Shown: in pieces, positions 45,073 to 56,122 of the stretch
Position numbering within the stretch: position 1 is the stretch's first letter
Layout of the letters: each line of letters opens with the position of its first letter
Source of the DNA: Plotosus lineatus
Lineage: Eukaryota > Chordata > Actinopteri > Siluriformes > Plotosidae
Reading direction: 5' to 3'
NCBI GenBank assembly: GCA_024760905.1
Contig: CM045735.1
Location: 7,564,161-7,628,160 of the forward strand
Length of the DNA stretch: 64,000 nucleotides
Made by a program: the position numbers and the translations under genes
Notes under the pieces: generated by a model
Databases searched by the model: none
The model's input: the letters and a program-made list of their open reading frames with translations, nothing else
What the model was told of the DNA's origin: nothing

Positions 45073-45245
45073 ATCTTTTCCTTTCGGCTTTTCCCTTCAG
45101 GGGTCACCACAGCGAATAATTTGCCTCCATCTCACCTGATCCTCTGCATATTCTACTCTAACTCCAACTACCTTCATGTCCTAATTCACCACATCCATAA
45201 ATCTTCTCTTTGGTCTTCCTCTCGGCCTTGTTTACTCTCTTCGGT
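45073..45245 (-). mobile_element. RTE-like LINE 3' end fragment
   Basis: TTTCGGCTTTTCCCTTCAGG, then CCTCCATCTCACCTGATCC and CACATCCATAAATCTTC, the complement of the family's C-terminal coding block. Confidence 0.85.
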
Positions 45246-45289
45246 CCGCTCTATGTCCCACTTCTTAGCTAACCACTTCCTTTGTACAC

Positions 45290-45292
<3 letters not shown>

Positions 45293-45352
<60 letters not shown>

Positions 45353-45358
45353 TACACA
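45293..45358. repeat. (TA)n(CA)n microsatellite
   Basis: About 23 TA units then ACAC. Confidence 0.95.
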
Positions 45359-45359
45359 C

Positions 45360-46137
45360 TGTATTCGACGTGATCAGCACCCAGGGCACTTAAAAAATGA
45401 AGTGGGTGGGCACTTATTAAAAAGTTACCAGCGAAGTTGAACAGTAAGTGCTTATTAGCATTGAGGTGGAAAACATGAATAATAACAGAACAATAAAATA
45501 GTTTTATTGGTATTTGTGTTATTTATTTTGTGATATCAACCAAATTACTTACATGAAAGCTGAAAATAAACAGAAAACAGCATAATTTAAAAAAGACCCT
45601 TTAATTTTCCCTCCCGGTGATGTTCCTTTAAATAATTTCCCCCAGATGTAAAATCGAGCCAATCAACAAGAATGTCAACTTTAGCACATGGCATGTTGAA
45701 CTAATCAACACAGACAAGCACATGGCCAGTTGGTGAGCAGGAGAACCTGGTGAAAAATACTCATCACTTTCTGCTCGGTCCATACCTGCCTCATCGCTCC
45801 ATTCATTCAGAGCATCCCATAGTTTTGCTGTAGTTCATCGGTTGTTGGACATTTACCAAAAGAACACAGCAAAATATTGTCCTGTTTTTTAAAGCACGGC
45901 AGAACAATTAAATGTGTTGTTACTGATGAACATTATGGACCTTCCCCAGTGGCAGGGCGTCTTGAAATACCATGTAAATTCACTTTTACAGGCAGTGAAC
46001 GCCTCATTTTACTGTTACAGAGACTGACCGAATAAAATTGGTAAGTTTGGTCTACCATTTTGCTCCCAGTACACATGCGCGGTTATTAAATGCGAGATCA
46101 AAAACACTGGGGGAGTAGCTTATTATGTCGCTTACGG
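45360..46137. other. Spacer between convergent genes
   Basis: No gene or repeat recognised. Confidence 0.4.
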
Positions 46138-46186
<49 letters not shown>

Positions 46187-46300
46187 CACACATACATACA
46201 CACTAACACACAGTACATACACACATACACACACACGTATGTATGTATATACACATACATACATACATACACACATACTTGCATATTTCAACATATAAAC
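46138..46300. repeat. (TA)n and (CATA)n microsatellite
   Basis: TA units followed by ACAC/CATA mixtures. Confidence 0.93.
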
Positions 46301-46739
46301 ACACACCAGCGGTTTTCCATTAATAGAGCACTTTTCGTATGTCCAGGCCATCAGATGAGCAAGTCTACTCCAGAAAATTAACTTCATACCTGTATCTGAC
46401 TCACCAAGTTATATGGTTTCCCTAAAGTCATGATAATGCAGATATGAGTCACTATAATGCTGCTTCTTTTTAGCAGTTTTCCTTTAGGCTATTTTAGACA
46501 GAACACACTTGTCTTATTCATGCAATATTTGTGAACACACATTGCAGACAAAGGAAAGGCAGTATAGCTATTTAAAAAATTTTAAATAAAATTAAAAAGG
46601 TAGTTTGCCAATCATTCAGTATCCCATTCTGGAAAGGTTGTATGAGAAACAAGAAAGAAGGCTTTGTGGACAAAAGGGGTTTATCATTAACCGCAACATG
46701 AGAGCAAGGCCAAAAAAAAAAAAAAAAAAACACGTGCTG

Positions 46740-47171
46740 TGCATTTTCTGGTTTTATTTCAAATATAATACAACTGTGGTCAATACAGAACATTTTCTCA
46801 GAACAAAGTACTGACTAACCTCCCTAAGAGGGCTTTCAATTCCCACCACAGCCCATTAGAGAACCAGGATAAAAAAAATTTTGGAAGAAAAATCTTCATA
46901 GTCATTATAAAACATTTATACTCATTATAAAACATCTTTATACGTCATTCTTTTAGACGAGTGTAAAGCTCTCTCAAAATAAAGCAGAAATTTGCCTCAT
47001 GATAACTAGAGAAAATTGTAAAAATCCCACCTGCAATCTTCTTCATATTCAACTCCGAACATTTTGTTATTCAATACATTACAGCCTGGGTGTTTGACCA
47101 AACAAAAACCCCACGGTTTCTCAGATCAGGAACATAATGGGTAACTTGTCTGTATGAGCTGAGCTGCACCT
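46740..47171 (-). other. eif4ebp3: eif4ebp3 3' UTR with candidate poly(A) signal
   Basis: Downstream of the stop at 47,172-47,174 on the minus strand. TTTATT at 46,753-46,758 is an AATAAA on that strand and is the first well-placed candidate. The end is inferred. Confidence 0.5.
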
Positions 47172-47203
47172 TCAGATGTCCAGGACAAACTGATTGTCAT
47201 CAG
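47172..47203 (-). CDS. eif4ebp3: eif4ebp3 exon 3 (TOS motif and stop)
   Basis: Only 32 coding bases, after acceptor CTCTCAACAG: completes Ala100, then DDNQFVLDI and TGA. In human the corresponding end is DDAQFEMDI, so the position and size fit. Confidence 0.9.
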
Positions 47204-50200
47204 CTGTTGAGAGAGAAAGATCGGGCACGGAGTTCAGAGGATGGAGACAATGATCTCTCAGTACACGGTATAGTTAAAGGAACCAAAAGATCACATGGAT
47301 CTTTTCTTACGTTTATTCTTGGAAATGTTACCTTGGTTCCACGAAACATGACCTTAACAATTCTGAGAAATGGGCAACAGGAAGTGAGCTTTGGTGATTC
47401 TGACCACTACCCGAAAGCCAAGACGTTCCAAAAGGCACAAAACCATGTATTCACTCAATTGGTTTCCAATTTATGGAGACAAAAGAAGGGAAACTCAGTT
47501 ACGTGAGGAGTTCAAGTTGGGAAAGTATTCAAGTAAATGTACTTTGTAATGCAGAGGGGAAAAAAATCAAAGGTAATTTTGGGCAACATTGGGGGTACTG
47601 CGGGTTTTGAACCCATGAACTGAGAAAGGCTTATGGCCTGCTGATCTAAAATGTCAATGTCATATATTTGGTCCTCCAGAGATCTTGTGCACATTTCTGG
47701 ACTTCTCCAGCCACAAACTGGAACTCCAAGTCTAAATTTTCAATTTAAATAAAACAAGATCTAAATTATGCACTGAGACAGTCAAAACATCCCTCAAATG
47801 GATACACAGGTTTTATGGTCTACCTTTATGGAGATTAAAATTGGCAAGTTTCATTAATTAGTCTGCTCAAAAATGTGTGTGTATTTCATGGTGTCCAACT
47901 GCAAAGTTTTTTGGGAAGCACATAATTACGGGACATACGCATGTGGAACAGGTTGAAATCTGTTCAGTCTGCTAGACGCATCCTATCATGTATGCAAAAT
48001 CCTAAATCCCAACTCCAGAGCGATAGAACTGGATGGCATTTTTATATGGACACCAAAACTCACATAAACAGAACATAATCAGATTTGAACAAAATATCCA
48101 ACATTTGTGATATTCTGTTAAAACACTGCTTGTATTGTCTGAATATTCATGTTACATTGAAATAAATATATGGAAGCGAGATTGTTATGGTTTTATACTT
48201 TACTCCACAAAAAAGGCAAATATTTGTGAATTTCATAGACGCAGACTTCATCTAGAGTATTTATATTTAAAAATGCATCACAAAATTGTCGGGTCTTTAT
48301 ATAAGTGATGTTTAAAAAGAGAGACTATTTTCATGTTTACAAAACGAAACAACAACAATCTTTGAAAATGTGTGGGAATCCCCAAGGCATGCTTGTGCTT
48401 TAACGTCTAAATGATCAGAAAAATGAAAGGCACAATTTACTTCCTGTTTTTTTGGGGGGATTTTTTTGTAAATCTTTCATGATTGTAATAACATTTGTAA
48501 ATACTAAGTGGTTTATTTAATTAAATCGGGCCACAAAGGTAGTTTATAAAACTATAAAATGTAGTGATAAAACTAGCCTATGAAAATACCATTTAAAGAT
48601 TTGTCCTAATTGGGAGCCATTTTATGTTCCGTTAGCAAAGCCGTACACGTATCTAAAAGCAACGAAAACAGAAGAGGACATGCATACCCACAATTCCAAT
48701 TACCTCCTCTGTATGGACTCTTGACAGATAATTTAACAAAACAAGAAGACCCGAGTCTCACCAGGGAGGTCTTTACGGTCCTCGTCTCGACCCGCCAGCT
48801 TATCCGTTGGCTGTGCTGACGGCATGGTGACGCCTGGAATGTGAGGCAGGCAGCACGGTGGGGTTTTTGCGATCGGCGAATTGCGGCATTCCAGGAGAAA
48901 CTTCCGATCGTAGACTATTCTGGTCCCTGCAAAAATAAAAATTGCAAATAAATACACAAACAAACAAGTAAAATGAACTGTGTTGAGATCTGTCAAAGGT
49001 AGGCCAGATGTCTACAGCTGAAAAGGTGATTGGCCTTGATTTGCATTTCACCACACCTATCAAAGTCTGCACAGTGTTTGGTTGAAGGATATATAAAAAT
49101 GTTGTGTAACACAAGTCACAAGGCTGGTGTGGTAATCAGAGAGAGAGAAGGCCTCATTGGGGTGCTGCACAGTAGAGATTGGAAGACACAGTATTTGTGT
49201 TTATCTGATCTGTGTAGCACTATGAACACTGAGCAACACGGGAAAAAAGCAAGCATAATGCTACAGCATTGTAATACTAGTGGGGGCAACAATACCCAAG
49301 CTGGGGTAACTCTCCAAAAAAATTAGGATAGATAAGCTGTGAGCTTAGTGACACCTAGCCAACTGAAACCATGATTAGATTTCAACATGTTTCCTATTGG
49401 TGGTTTAGAGAATACTTGATTTGAGTGTATCATGCAAAAGTATTGGGATCATGCGTAGAAAGGTTATAGAAAAAAAAGAGGCTTTCAAAAATAATTTAAT
49501 CATATGTTTCTATATTTTAAAAATAAAGATCAAGCAGCGAAGAACAAGAAGCTGTAGGAAATTAAACATGGTTGATACTTTGAGTGATGACACTGCTTTA
49601 AAAAAGTCGTAGTGACAACCTTTAACTAAAGATCTTTACAGTGACTTTCGTGCATCAGGAACTGAGAGGTAGATTTTGTAGCACTGACTACAAGACCTGC
49701 AACTCTGGTGATTTCTTCAACATCTGGATGATATTGCCTGAAAATATGAAGTCGGAAAGTACAAGGCATTTTGAACTGATTCGATACAAACAACCTTGAT
49801 GTCAATCACAAAAAAAAAAAAAAAAAAAATTGTACAGTAAAATTATAGCAGTGCTCCAGAACTCCATACTTTTCCAAAACTCAATATCGCTAAAGAAAAT
49901 ATATTTATTTTCTGTAAACTTGCATGCAAAACATTTCTGGAGCTCTTTTATTTAAAATGTATTTAATTCTCCCACTGAGGAGTAAAAAAAACTGATACAT
50001 CTGAACTTGTTAATTTATTGGTTTTCACACCTATGAGCTGAACTTTTCGCCATTTGAAATTTTCAAACTGTGCAACCTGTGGCCTCCTTATTATATTTAC
50101 TCACCTCTGACCCTACGCAACACAAATACCAACGTACAACAAGGAATATCCATTCTACATTCATTACCATTAAAGTTCATCATTTTAGAATTAAGATTAT

Positions 50201-52323
50201 TAAGCTCTGCATGTGACAAAACAATCGCATCAAGACTCCTGAGGATATTTTATGGGTTTGGAGACGGCATGAAGGTCCTCTGAAAAGATTTACCACCAGC
50301 AGTTTATTAACAGAGTGCATATTATTATTGAGCTTGAGGATTCGTCGTTGTCTTTGTGAACCATTTCAAGCAAAGTAGACCAGCTGTCATTTTGCAACAG
50401 TGCCAAGAGTTCTTTCTCATAGTGAGCAATTCTGAGAAGATCCTCCGTAGTTCCTCAGAGATACTCAGTGAGGATGATTTCATATGCTGGACACATTGTT
50501 ACACAGGATGATCCAACACATCCAAAATACATTTAAAAAAATAATAATTCACATAAAATTCATTAAAAATAAGAAACATTTATTCACACACACACAAAAC
50601 TTCAGAGTTTTTGTATGGATGGACGTCTTTATGTAAGATTCCCCGAAGAGTTTCCCTGATACCGCTCACGGATGCTTCTGTCCAGAACGCCAGAGACTGT
50701 GCAACAGAACACCGAAATAATTACACGAGCTCCCAGGTCAACCAAGTGATTTTCTTTTCACCTTGAATCAGATCATTTTAGGCCAAAGCATTGTAATTTT
50801 TGATCAGTATAAAAGAGGGGAGGGGGGTGTCTGGTGTTACTTTAAAATTATTTATTTCCTTTTTTGCTCTCAGACTCACCCTGTCCACACGGCTCCACCC
50901 CAGTATGTATGGCAGGAGGCTCACCCAACAGAAACCAGCACTGAGGACCAGAATTCAGTTTTCCAGCCAGAATTCCTAACCACTTAAAAAGTCACTGCCG
51001 AAGCCATCATTATTTTATTTAACAATCATGTGCTGCTTTTCTTACAAGTTATTTGCACAAAAATTAATCTTCACACCGAATTATTTCTTACAATAAATCT
51101 GTAGTAAAATAAAGCTCAGCATGAAACTCAGCAAAAGAATGAGCTCATCATTATGAAAAAAAAAACATAGCAGCTGCTATGAAGAAAAATAAATCATGTG
51201 AGAAATTGAAAGTGTTTCTTCGCGGAGTTTCTATAAAACATGATCATTACCGTGGCACAGGGGTTAACATGTCCGCCTCACAAGAACCTCCGGGTTTGAG
51301 TGCCAGGTTCGGCAAGGGTGTTTTTTTTTTTTTTTTAACTTATTATATTTTATTGGGGGGGGGGGTGGAGCTTGCATGTTCTCGCTGGACTTGAAGATGC
51401 TTAGATGCTTCCTCCACGTACTTCGGTTTCCTCCCACAATCCGAAGACAAGCATATTCATGTTGACTGCTTCAATTTACAACTGGGTGCGAGTGTGAATG
51501 GGTTTGTTTTTGTGTGGTGGCCTTGTAAGCTGTCCAGTGTGTCCCATGCCTTCACCCAGTGTTGGCTTGGATAGGCTCCAGCCTTCCTGCAACCCGAGGA
51601 GGATTAAGCAGTTCGCCAAACGATTGAATGTCATGTCTATGGAAGCCTTAATGATAAGGATCTCAAATTAAAGACTAAAAGTTTTAATAATAACAACAAC
51701 AACATCACTCGTGAGATCTTATCTAATAATTATAACTTTCCATAAACTTGAGATTAATTATAATAACTATCCATGAAAAAATAATGAAAATCTTACTACT
51801 ACTACTACTAATCATCATAATAATAATACATTTGTTATTATTATTGTCAAACAATAAGTTCAATATTTGACAGATGACTCATTATCATCAAACGGCCTTC
51901 CACACTTCTGGTATATCACGAAGTGTTTATGATCATTATGGAAGAGATTCAGTGCTGTAGACGTTGTTTTGGTACATGACGGATTTTAGGACGCCGCACG
52001 TGACATCTTCCTCGTGAGCGCGCACTGACTTCTCGATGGCGCGCAAAAGTTCGAGTCCGTGAAAATTAAAAAATCACTAATTTACGCCTTTTTTTCTGAT
52101 AAATTCAATAAAAAAATATTTTTTTAAAAAAACAGACCTTAAACCCGTTTTAGAAAAAAATATAGACATTACTTCTGACTGACTACTTGCCTCCAGGGGT
52201 GGTGGAGAAGACGGTGCCCCCGGGGGTCTGGCTGTAGGAGTCGGGCAGAGAGGACCAGCGCTGACGGTGTGAAGCTCGGCTCGGAATGGGGCAGCTCGAC
52301 GACACGTCACAGCTCGCCGACAT
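47172..52323 (-). CDS. eif4ebp3: eIF4E-binding protein 3 (4E-BP3)
   Basis: Three coding exons on the minus strand: 52,323-52,191, 48,926-48,762 and 47,203-47,172; 109 residues. 4E-BPs bind eIF4E in place of eIF4G and repress cap-dependent translation until mTORC1 phosphorylates them. Visible features: SSCPIP near the N-terminus as in 4E-BP3, and no RAIP motif; two TPGG repeats with threonines 33 and 42 at the priming sites; canonical eIF4E-binding helix YDRKFLL (50-56); SP/TP sites Ser61 and Thr66; the PGVT second contact (75-78); and a TOS-type C-terminus FVLDI (105-109). TPPCCLP (66-72) distinguishes 4E-BP3 from 4E-BP1/2. It lies downstream of ankhd1 in the same orientation, as in human. 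The ATG choice follows the conserved N-terminus. Confidence 0.95.
47204..48761 (-). other. eif4ebp3: eif4ebp3 intron 2
   Basis: 1,558 bp, GT-AG. No repeat family recognised, unlike the rest of the window. Confidence 0.8.
48762..48926 (-). CDS. eif4ebp3: eif4ebp3 exon 2 (eIF4E-binding core)
   Basis: Begins with GG completing Gly45, then [20 protein letters not shown], and ends after the first base of codon 100. The acceptor is TTTTTGCAG and the donor GTGAGA. Confidence 0.95.
48927..52190 (-). other. eif4ebp3: eif4ebp3 intron 1 (GC-AG)
   Basis: 3,264 bp. Holds a poly-A tract at 49,810-49,829 and a family A SINE at 51,240-51,640; the rest shows no exon or RNA gene. 49,030-49,326 has a 98-codon plus frame without recognisable domain. 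Confidence 0.8.
51240..51645 (+). mobile_element. SINE family A copy
   Basis: Head ACCGTGGCACAGGGGTTAAC, poly-T and poly-G tracts, body TTTCCTCCCACAATCCGAAGA, tail AAGCTGTCCAGTGTGTCCC. Confidence 0.82.
52191..52323 (-). CDS. eif4ebp3: eif4ebp3 exon 1 (codons 1-44 plus one base)
   Basis: Encodes the N-terminus through FSTTPG and the first base of Gly45. The sequence after the exon is GCAAGTAG: the exon ends GGAG and the intron begins GC, a perfect AG|GCAAGT non-canonical donor. Using a nearby GT instead would break the TTPGGTR reading that the family requires. Confidence 0.93.
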
Positions 52324-52600
52324 GATTTCTTCTTATTGTTGAACACCAACCAAAACGAGGCCTGGTACGTAGCTTTGAAGAACAGATATGCTAAACAGTA
52401 TTTTTTTTGTTTGTTTGTTTTGTTTTCTGAGGCGTTAGCTGCTGTTTATTAGCAAAGAAGCAGCGCGAGAGCCACCTGAGGGTTGAGCGCTCGCTCCAGA
52501 CCGCGTGCGCTTTGTACCCAAGATAAAGGGCGGAGCCTAATGACGCAATGTTTTCACATGTGGTTTGGCACCAAGCCAAAACTCACAAGGTCATACTTTA
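52324..52600 (-). promoter_or_regulatory. eif4ebp3: eif4ebp3 5' UTR and candidate promoter
   Basis: GC-richer than its surroundings between 52,430 and 52,540. The minus strand shows a GC box (CCGCCC, 52,528-52,533), a CRE/ATF-like TTGCGTCA (52,541-52,548) and an E-box CACATG inside TCACATGTG (52,554-52,562), close to the motif bound by MiT/TFE factors. The transcription start is not defined by sequence. Confidence 0.5.
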
Positions 52601-52604
52601 TGTA

Positions 52605-53401
52605 TATGGTAATTTCGATTAATTTTTCCTGTCCAGAGAAATTATGGTAACTTTATGACTGAAATTCAAGCGGTGGTCTTTACTCAATAAAAATTTCTAC
52701 CCTTTTTTTTCTTTGCAGGCAATAGCCTCATTTAATTTTAAAATATACCCCAAACCATGACCATTAAGCACATTGTTTTTTAATAAAGCAATGTTTCTAA
52801 GCCAGAATGGGACCCCTGATGGTGTGGATTTGCACACACATCACTATGAGAAGCTCAAATCCCTAAGAAATCATGAAATATTCCAAGTTAAACATGGTTG
52901 ATGAATCACCCAAAGATAAGCAGCTATTTTTTTAAAGTTAGAAAAGTCAAGTTGAATTGATACCATCAGACATGGTAAAATTCATGTCTGAACTGATAAA
53001 ATCAGAGCGCAAGGCCAATGTTGGATTCTGATGGTGCAATTTTGATCCGTCCAATCAATATCCTGGACCTTTGGTAGCTGTCACATGGTTATTTTGATCT
53101 TGAAAATCAAGAATGATCTTTTACTCATCTGAGGATGCAATGTCCATCTCAGACACCTAAACATTCATCAGGTCAAATGTATACATCAGACATTCATGTA
53201 GAAGGTCTGGAATTGTGAAGAGGTGTCTGCCCCCGAAGCATATTCCTGAAATATTACTCAAGTTAAATATATACTCATTGTACTTGTATTAATAGTTATA
53301 AATACTTCATCTCAGAAAACACACATACTAATTATCAGGCTGATACAACTAACTGCCTCTCAAACACAATATAAAACCTTTTCCACAATCAAAATTAAAT
53401 A
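52605..53401. other. Spacer upstream of eif4ebp3
   Basis: AT-rich, no gene or repeat recognised. Confidence 0.4.
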
Positions 53402-53871
53402 CAGGGATCCCTCACTTTCCACGGTTCATGGGGACCGAGACCCCCGCAACCACCGATTTTCGTGAAGTAGGATCGACCTCCCTGATTGACATATACATCT
53501 CACGTGTATATATGTAATATACATAAATACACATTCAACAATATAAATGCTTATAATAAACATTCAAAAAGAATGCATAAGATGTAAATAAAATAAATAT
53601 TTTACACACAGACGTGCGCGTGCACACAGATGCACGTGCACACAATCAAGATGCGCACCTCACATAAAAATGTAAGTAGATTTGTTAAGTTGTTTTTTTT
53701 GTTTGGGTTTTTTTTTTTTTTTTTTTTTGCAGAATTGGCCTTGTTTTTTGCGGACATTTTCCTTAACTCTTTCCCTATTTTTCCTTAATTTTTCGATGAA
53801 TATTTTGGAAAAAAAAAAAGTGATGCACTGAAGCCACAGAAACTGAAGCATGACGGAGCAAGGTATCACTG
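53402..53871. mobile_element. Pogo-like MITE, copy D
   Basis: Ends CAGGGATCCCTCACTTTCC and GGAGCAAGGTATCACTG with TA on both sides. Interior CATAAGATGTAAATAAAAT shared with the other copies. Confidence 0.88.
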
Positions 53872-54084
53872 TATATATGTTTTGGTATCTATTTGGACAT
53901 CACGATTTATCCAGGTCTTAAAGACAGTATAGGTGATTTTGAACAATCCAGCAATAGTGAGCTCAATGTTTAACCCTTTAACAGACAGCAAGACCATATG
54001 GTCCTCTTTCAAAAAAAATTACTAACAAGTAGATAGTTTCTGACTTGAAACTAGTGCTGGACATTATAGATTTTTGATTTTGAT

Positions 54085-54360
54085 TCACTGCATTAATCCT
54101 CAAAAAGAAATTTGGTTCTGCATTTTAACCAACCCAAAGTGAGCACACACACACCCAGGAACAGTGTGCAGCTACACTGCGTCACCTGGACAGCAGTTGG
54201 CAGTTTAGGTGTCTTGCTCAAGGTCACTTCCACCATGTGGCGACAGAAAAGAGGAAGTCTTCCTCCCCACACCACCACATTGTTCCCGCTCGTCATGAAA
54301 TCAAACCCGCTTCTCTTTACATGGGGGGAAAAAAAAAAATTCCATTAGGCCACGACTGCC
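54085..54360 (-). mobile_element. SINE family E copy
   Basis: Low-end tail CATTAATCCTCAAAAAGAAA (decayed), middle GTGTCTTGCTCAAGGTCAC, head remnant CATTAGGCCACGACTGCC. Confidence 0.75.
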
Positions 54361-54365
54361 TTTAT

Positions 54366-55520
54366 AATATAAAGTTTAGATTTCAGGTCTTTTGATTTAT
54401 TTACATGTTTATTTCATGCTTGTTCCTTTATATGCTTTTGTGGCTTATTGTATTGTGATAGAATTTTAATTTCATGTATATAATGATAGTGATTGTGTTT
54501 TCTTTGAACCACAAAGTAACAATATCTGAAATAATCAGTGTTCATAAAATAGGTGCCAAACTGCCTCACTCAGAGCACCCAACTTTTACCATCACGTTCA
54601 ACTGTTTAATTTCAATAAATTTGTCCATTTACATCACAGTCTCCACTCATTTGCTTTCACAAAGCATATTGCAGTTTGAGGGGCCACCAAGTCTCTGAAC
54701 CAGTTTTTGATTTGACCTTGTTCTCATGTTTTGTTTCTGCTTATTTGTTTGCTGATTGCCTTAACTCTGCCTGTTTAATCATGATCGTGCTTTTTTCTTA
54801 AGGTTTCGAAATTGGGTCTATTTTTTGTTAATTTATTGTTATGCAGTGTCCGATTCTGACCCTTCACCAATCATGTACATCCCCTCCCGTGAGAGGTTGG
54901 CCAATGAGCTCCCATGGACTTCTGGTAGCTGATGGATCTCCATGTTGATAGTTGCTTTGTCGATGCACCGGTCGGGAGCCCATCTTGCGTTTTGATGGAT
55001 TTCTTGATGTGCAATGAATGCACTTGCATTGCTTTGCATGAACAGGTGTAAAAAAAAAATAAAGGGTGACTCAAACGGTCACTGTATTGCAGTACACATG
55101 ACGTTGTGGGTAAACAACGGTTATATCTTGACGTTAGTCCAAAGGGCATGCACAGGGGTCCTCTCTCTGCAGTGCTTGGTCACCCTTCTAGACACAAACA
55201 TTATTATACAAGTTGCAGCCTACAACACATTAGAACTGTGATTTCATCTATGCTGCGGCATAAGAAAACAGGTAAACCACGCAGTGCAACCAGGAACAGT
55301 GAAGGCTGATTATGGTTTTAGTAAAATATCATGAAGTCCTGGGTTCCTTCCTCGTACTAGTTTAGAGGTCGAACATGGATTTGTTTTTCATTGCAGTGGA
55401 CCAAAAAGAGTGCAACTGCACCCCCTGTCCACACTGTCATCTTTCCTGCAAGTAGTACAAATCCATCCTTTCTACAATCAAGTCTATAGTCACATGACCA
55501 CTACAAATTAGAGGCATGAC
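54366..55520. other. Spacer between eif4ebp3 and ankhd1
   Basis: No exon recognised. The block 54,840-55,300 is less AT-rich and has protein-like frames on both strands that I cannot assign. Confidence 0.4.
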
Positions 55521-55524
55521 ACCG

Positions 55525-56062
55525 CCTGGATACATTTCCAACTTTTTATTGAATATTAAGGTAAATATTTCACATTAATACAGGCTACATAAAGTAGAGC
55601 CACTATACGACATGAAATTTACTCTCATTTTAACCCTTTTTCAGTATGTAAACAATTATACATGTATTTACCACTCTAAAAGGTCTGATTTTCTCATTGT
55701 GTAATCATCTAGATCTTGGCCGAGTATAAATAGCGTACTGTCCTATTGAGCCCTGCAGACCAAGAACGCTTGTACGTGGGGCGTAAATGTCAAAATGGCT
55801 ATACTACTCAAAATGTATCCTGTTGAACAGGCAATCGATTTGTTCATAGACAGTGGTAAACACGTTAAAGCCCACACTGGATTCTTTCTCTCGCATTTTT
55901 GTTAGGCACATCAAAGGTGTCCGTCTCTCAAATTTCTGACACTCCGTTTATCTTGTAAGGGGACACACCTAGGTTAACATTTTGGTAATTAGGTAATTAT
56001 CTTGTTCTTTAACGTGTATGTCTGGTTACTGCTCCTATGCCTCTCAGTCTCTAGGTTTGTGT
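55525..56062 (-). other. ankhd1: ankhd1 3' UTR with candidate poly(A) signal
   Basis: Minus-strand AATAAA (TTTATT at 55,545-55,550) gives a 3' UTR of about 530 nt. Longer forms are possible because further signals lie downstream. Confidence 0.5.
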
Positions 56063-56122
56063 TTAGTTGACATGATTCAGATGCACATTTCCCACATGCG
56101 GGGCCCAAGTGCCAGGCCACAC
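56063..56122 (-). CDS. ankhd1: ankhd1 last exon
   Basis: 60 nt after acceptor CGTTTCAG: 19 codons VWPGTWAPHVGNVHLNHVN and TAA. The block is the deeply conserved end of the family, which makes this short exon secure. Confidence 0.95.
   Translation of the reverse strand: MWPGTWAPHVGNVHLNHVN

Noticed and set aside
47585..47660. tRNA-like segment with a GGGTTCAAAACCC-type motif
   Set aside because: No cloverleaf can be drawn and no A box lies at the right distance.
52391..52579. Upstream frame on the minus strand before eif4ebp3
   Set aside because: It overlaps the promoter block and ends in a poly-A-like tract; probably not transcribed as a frame.
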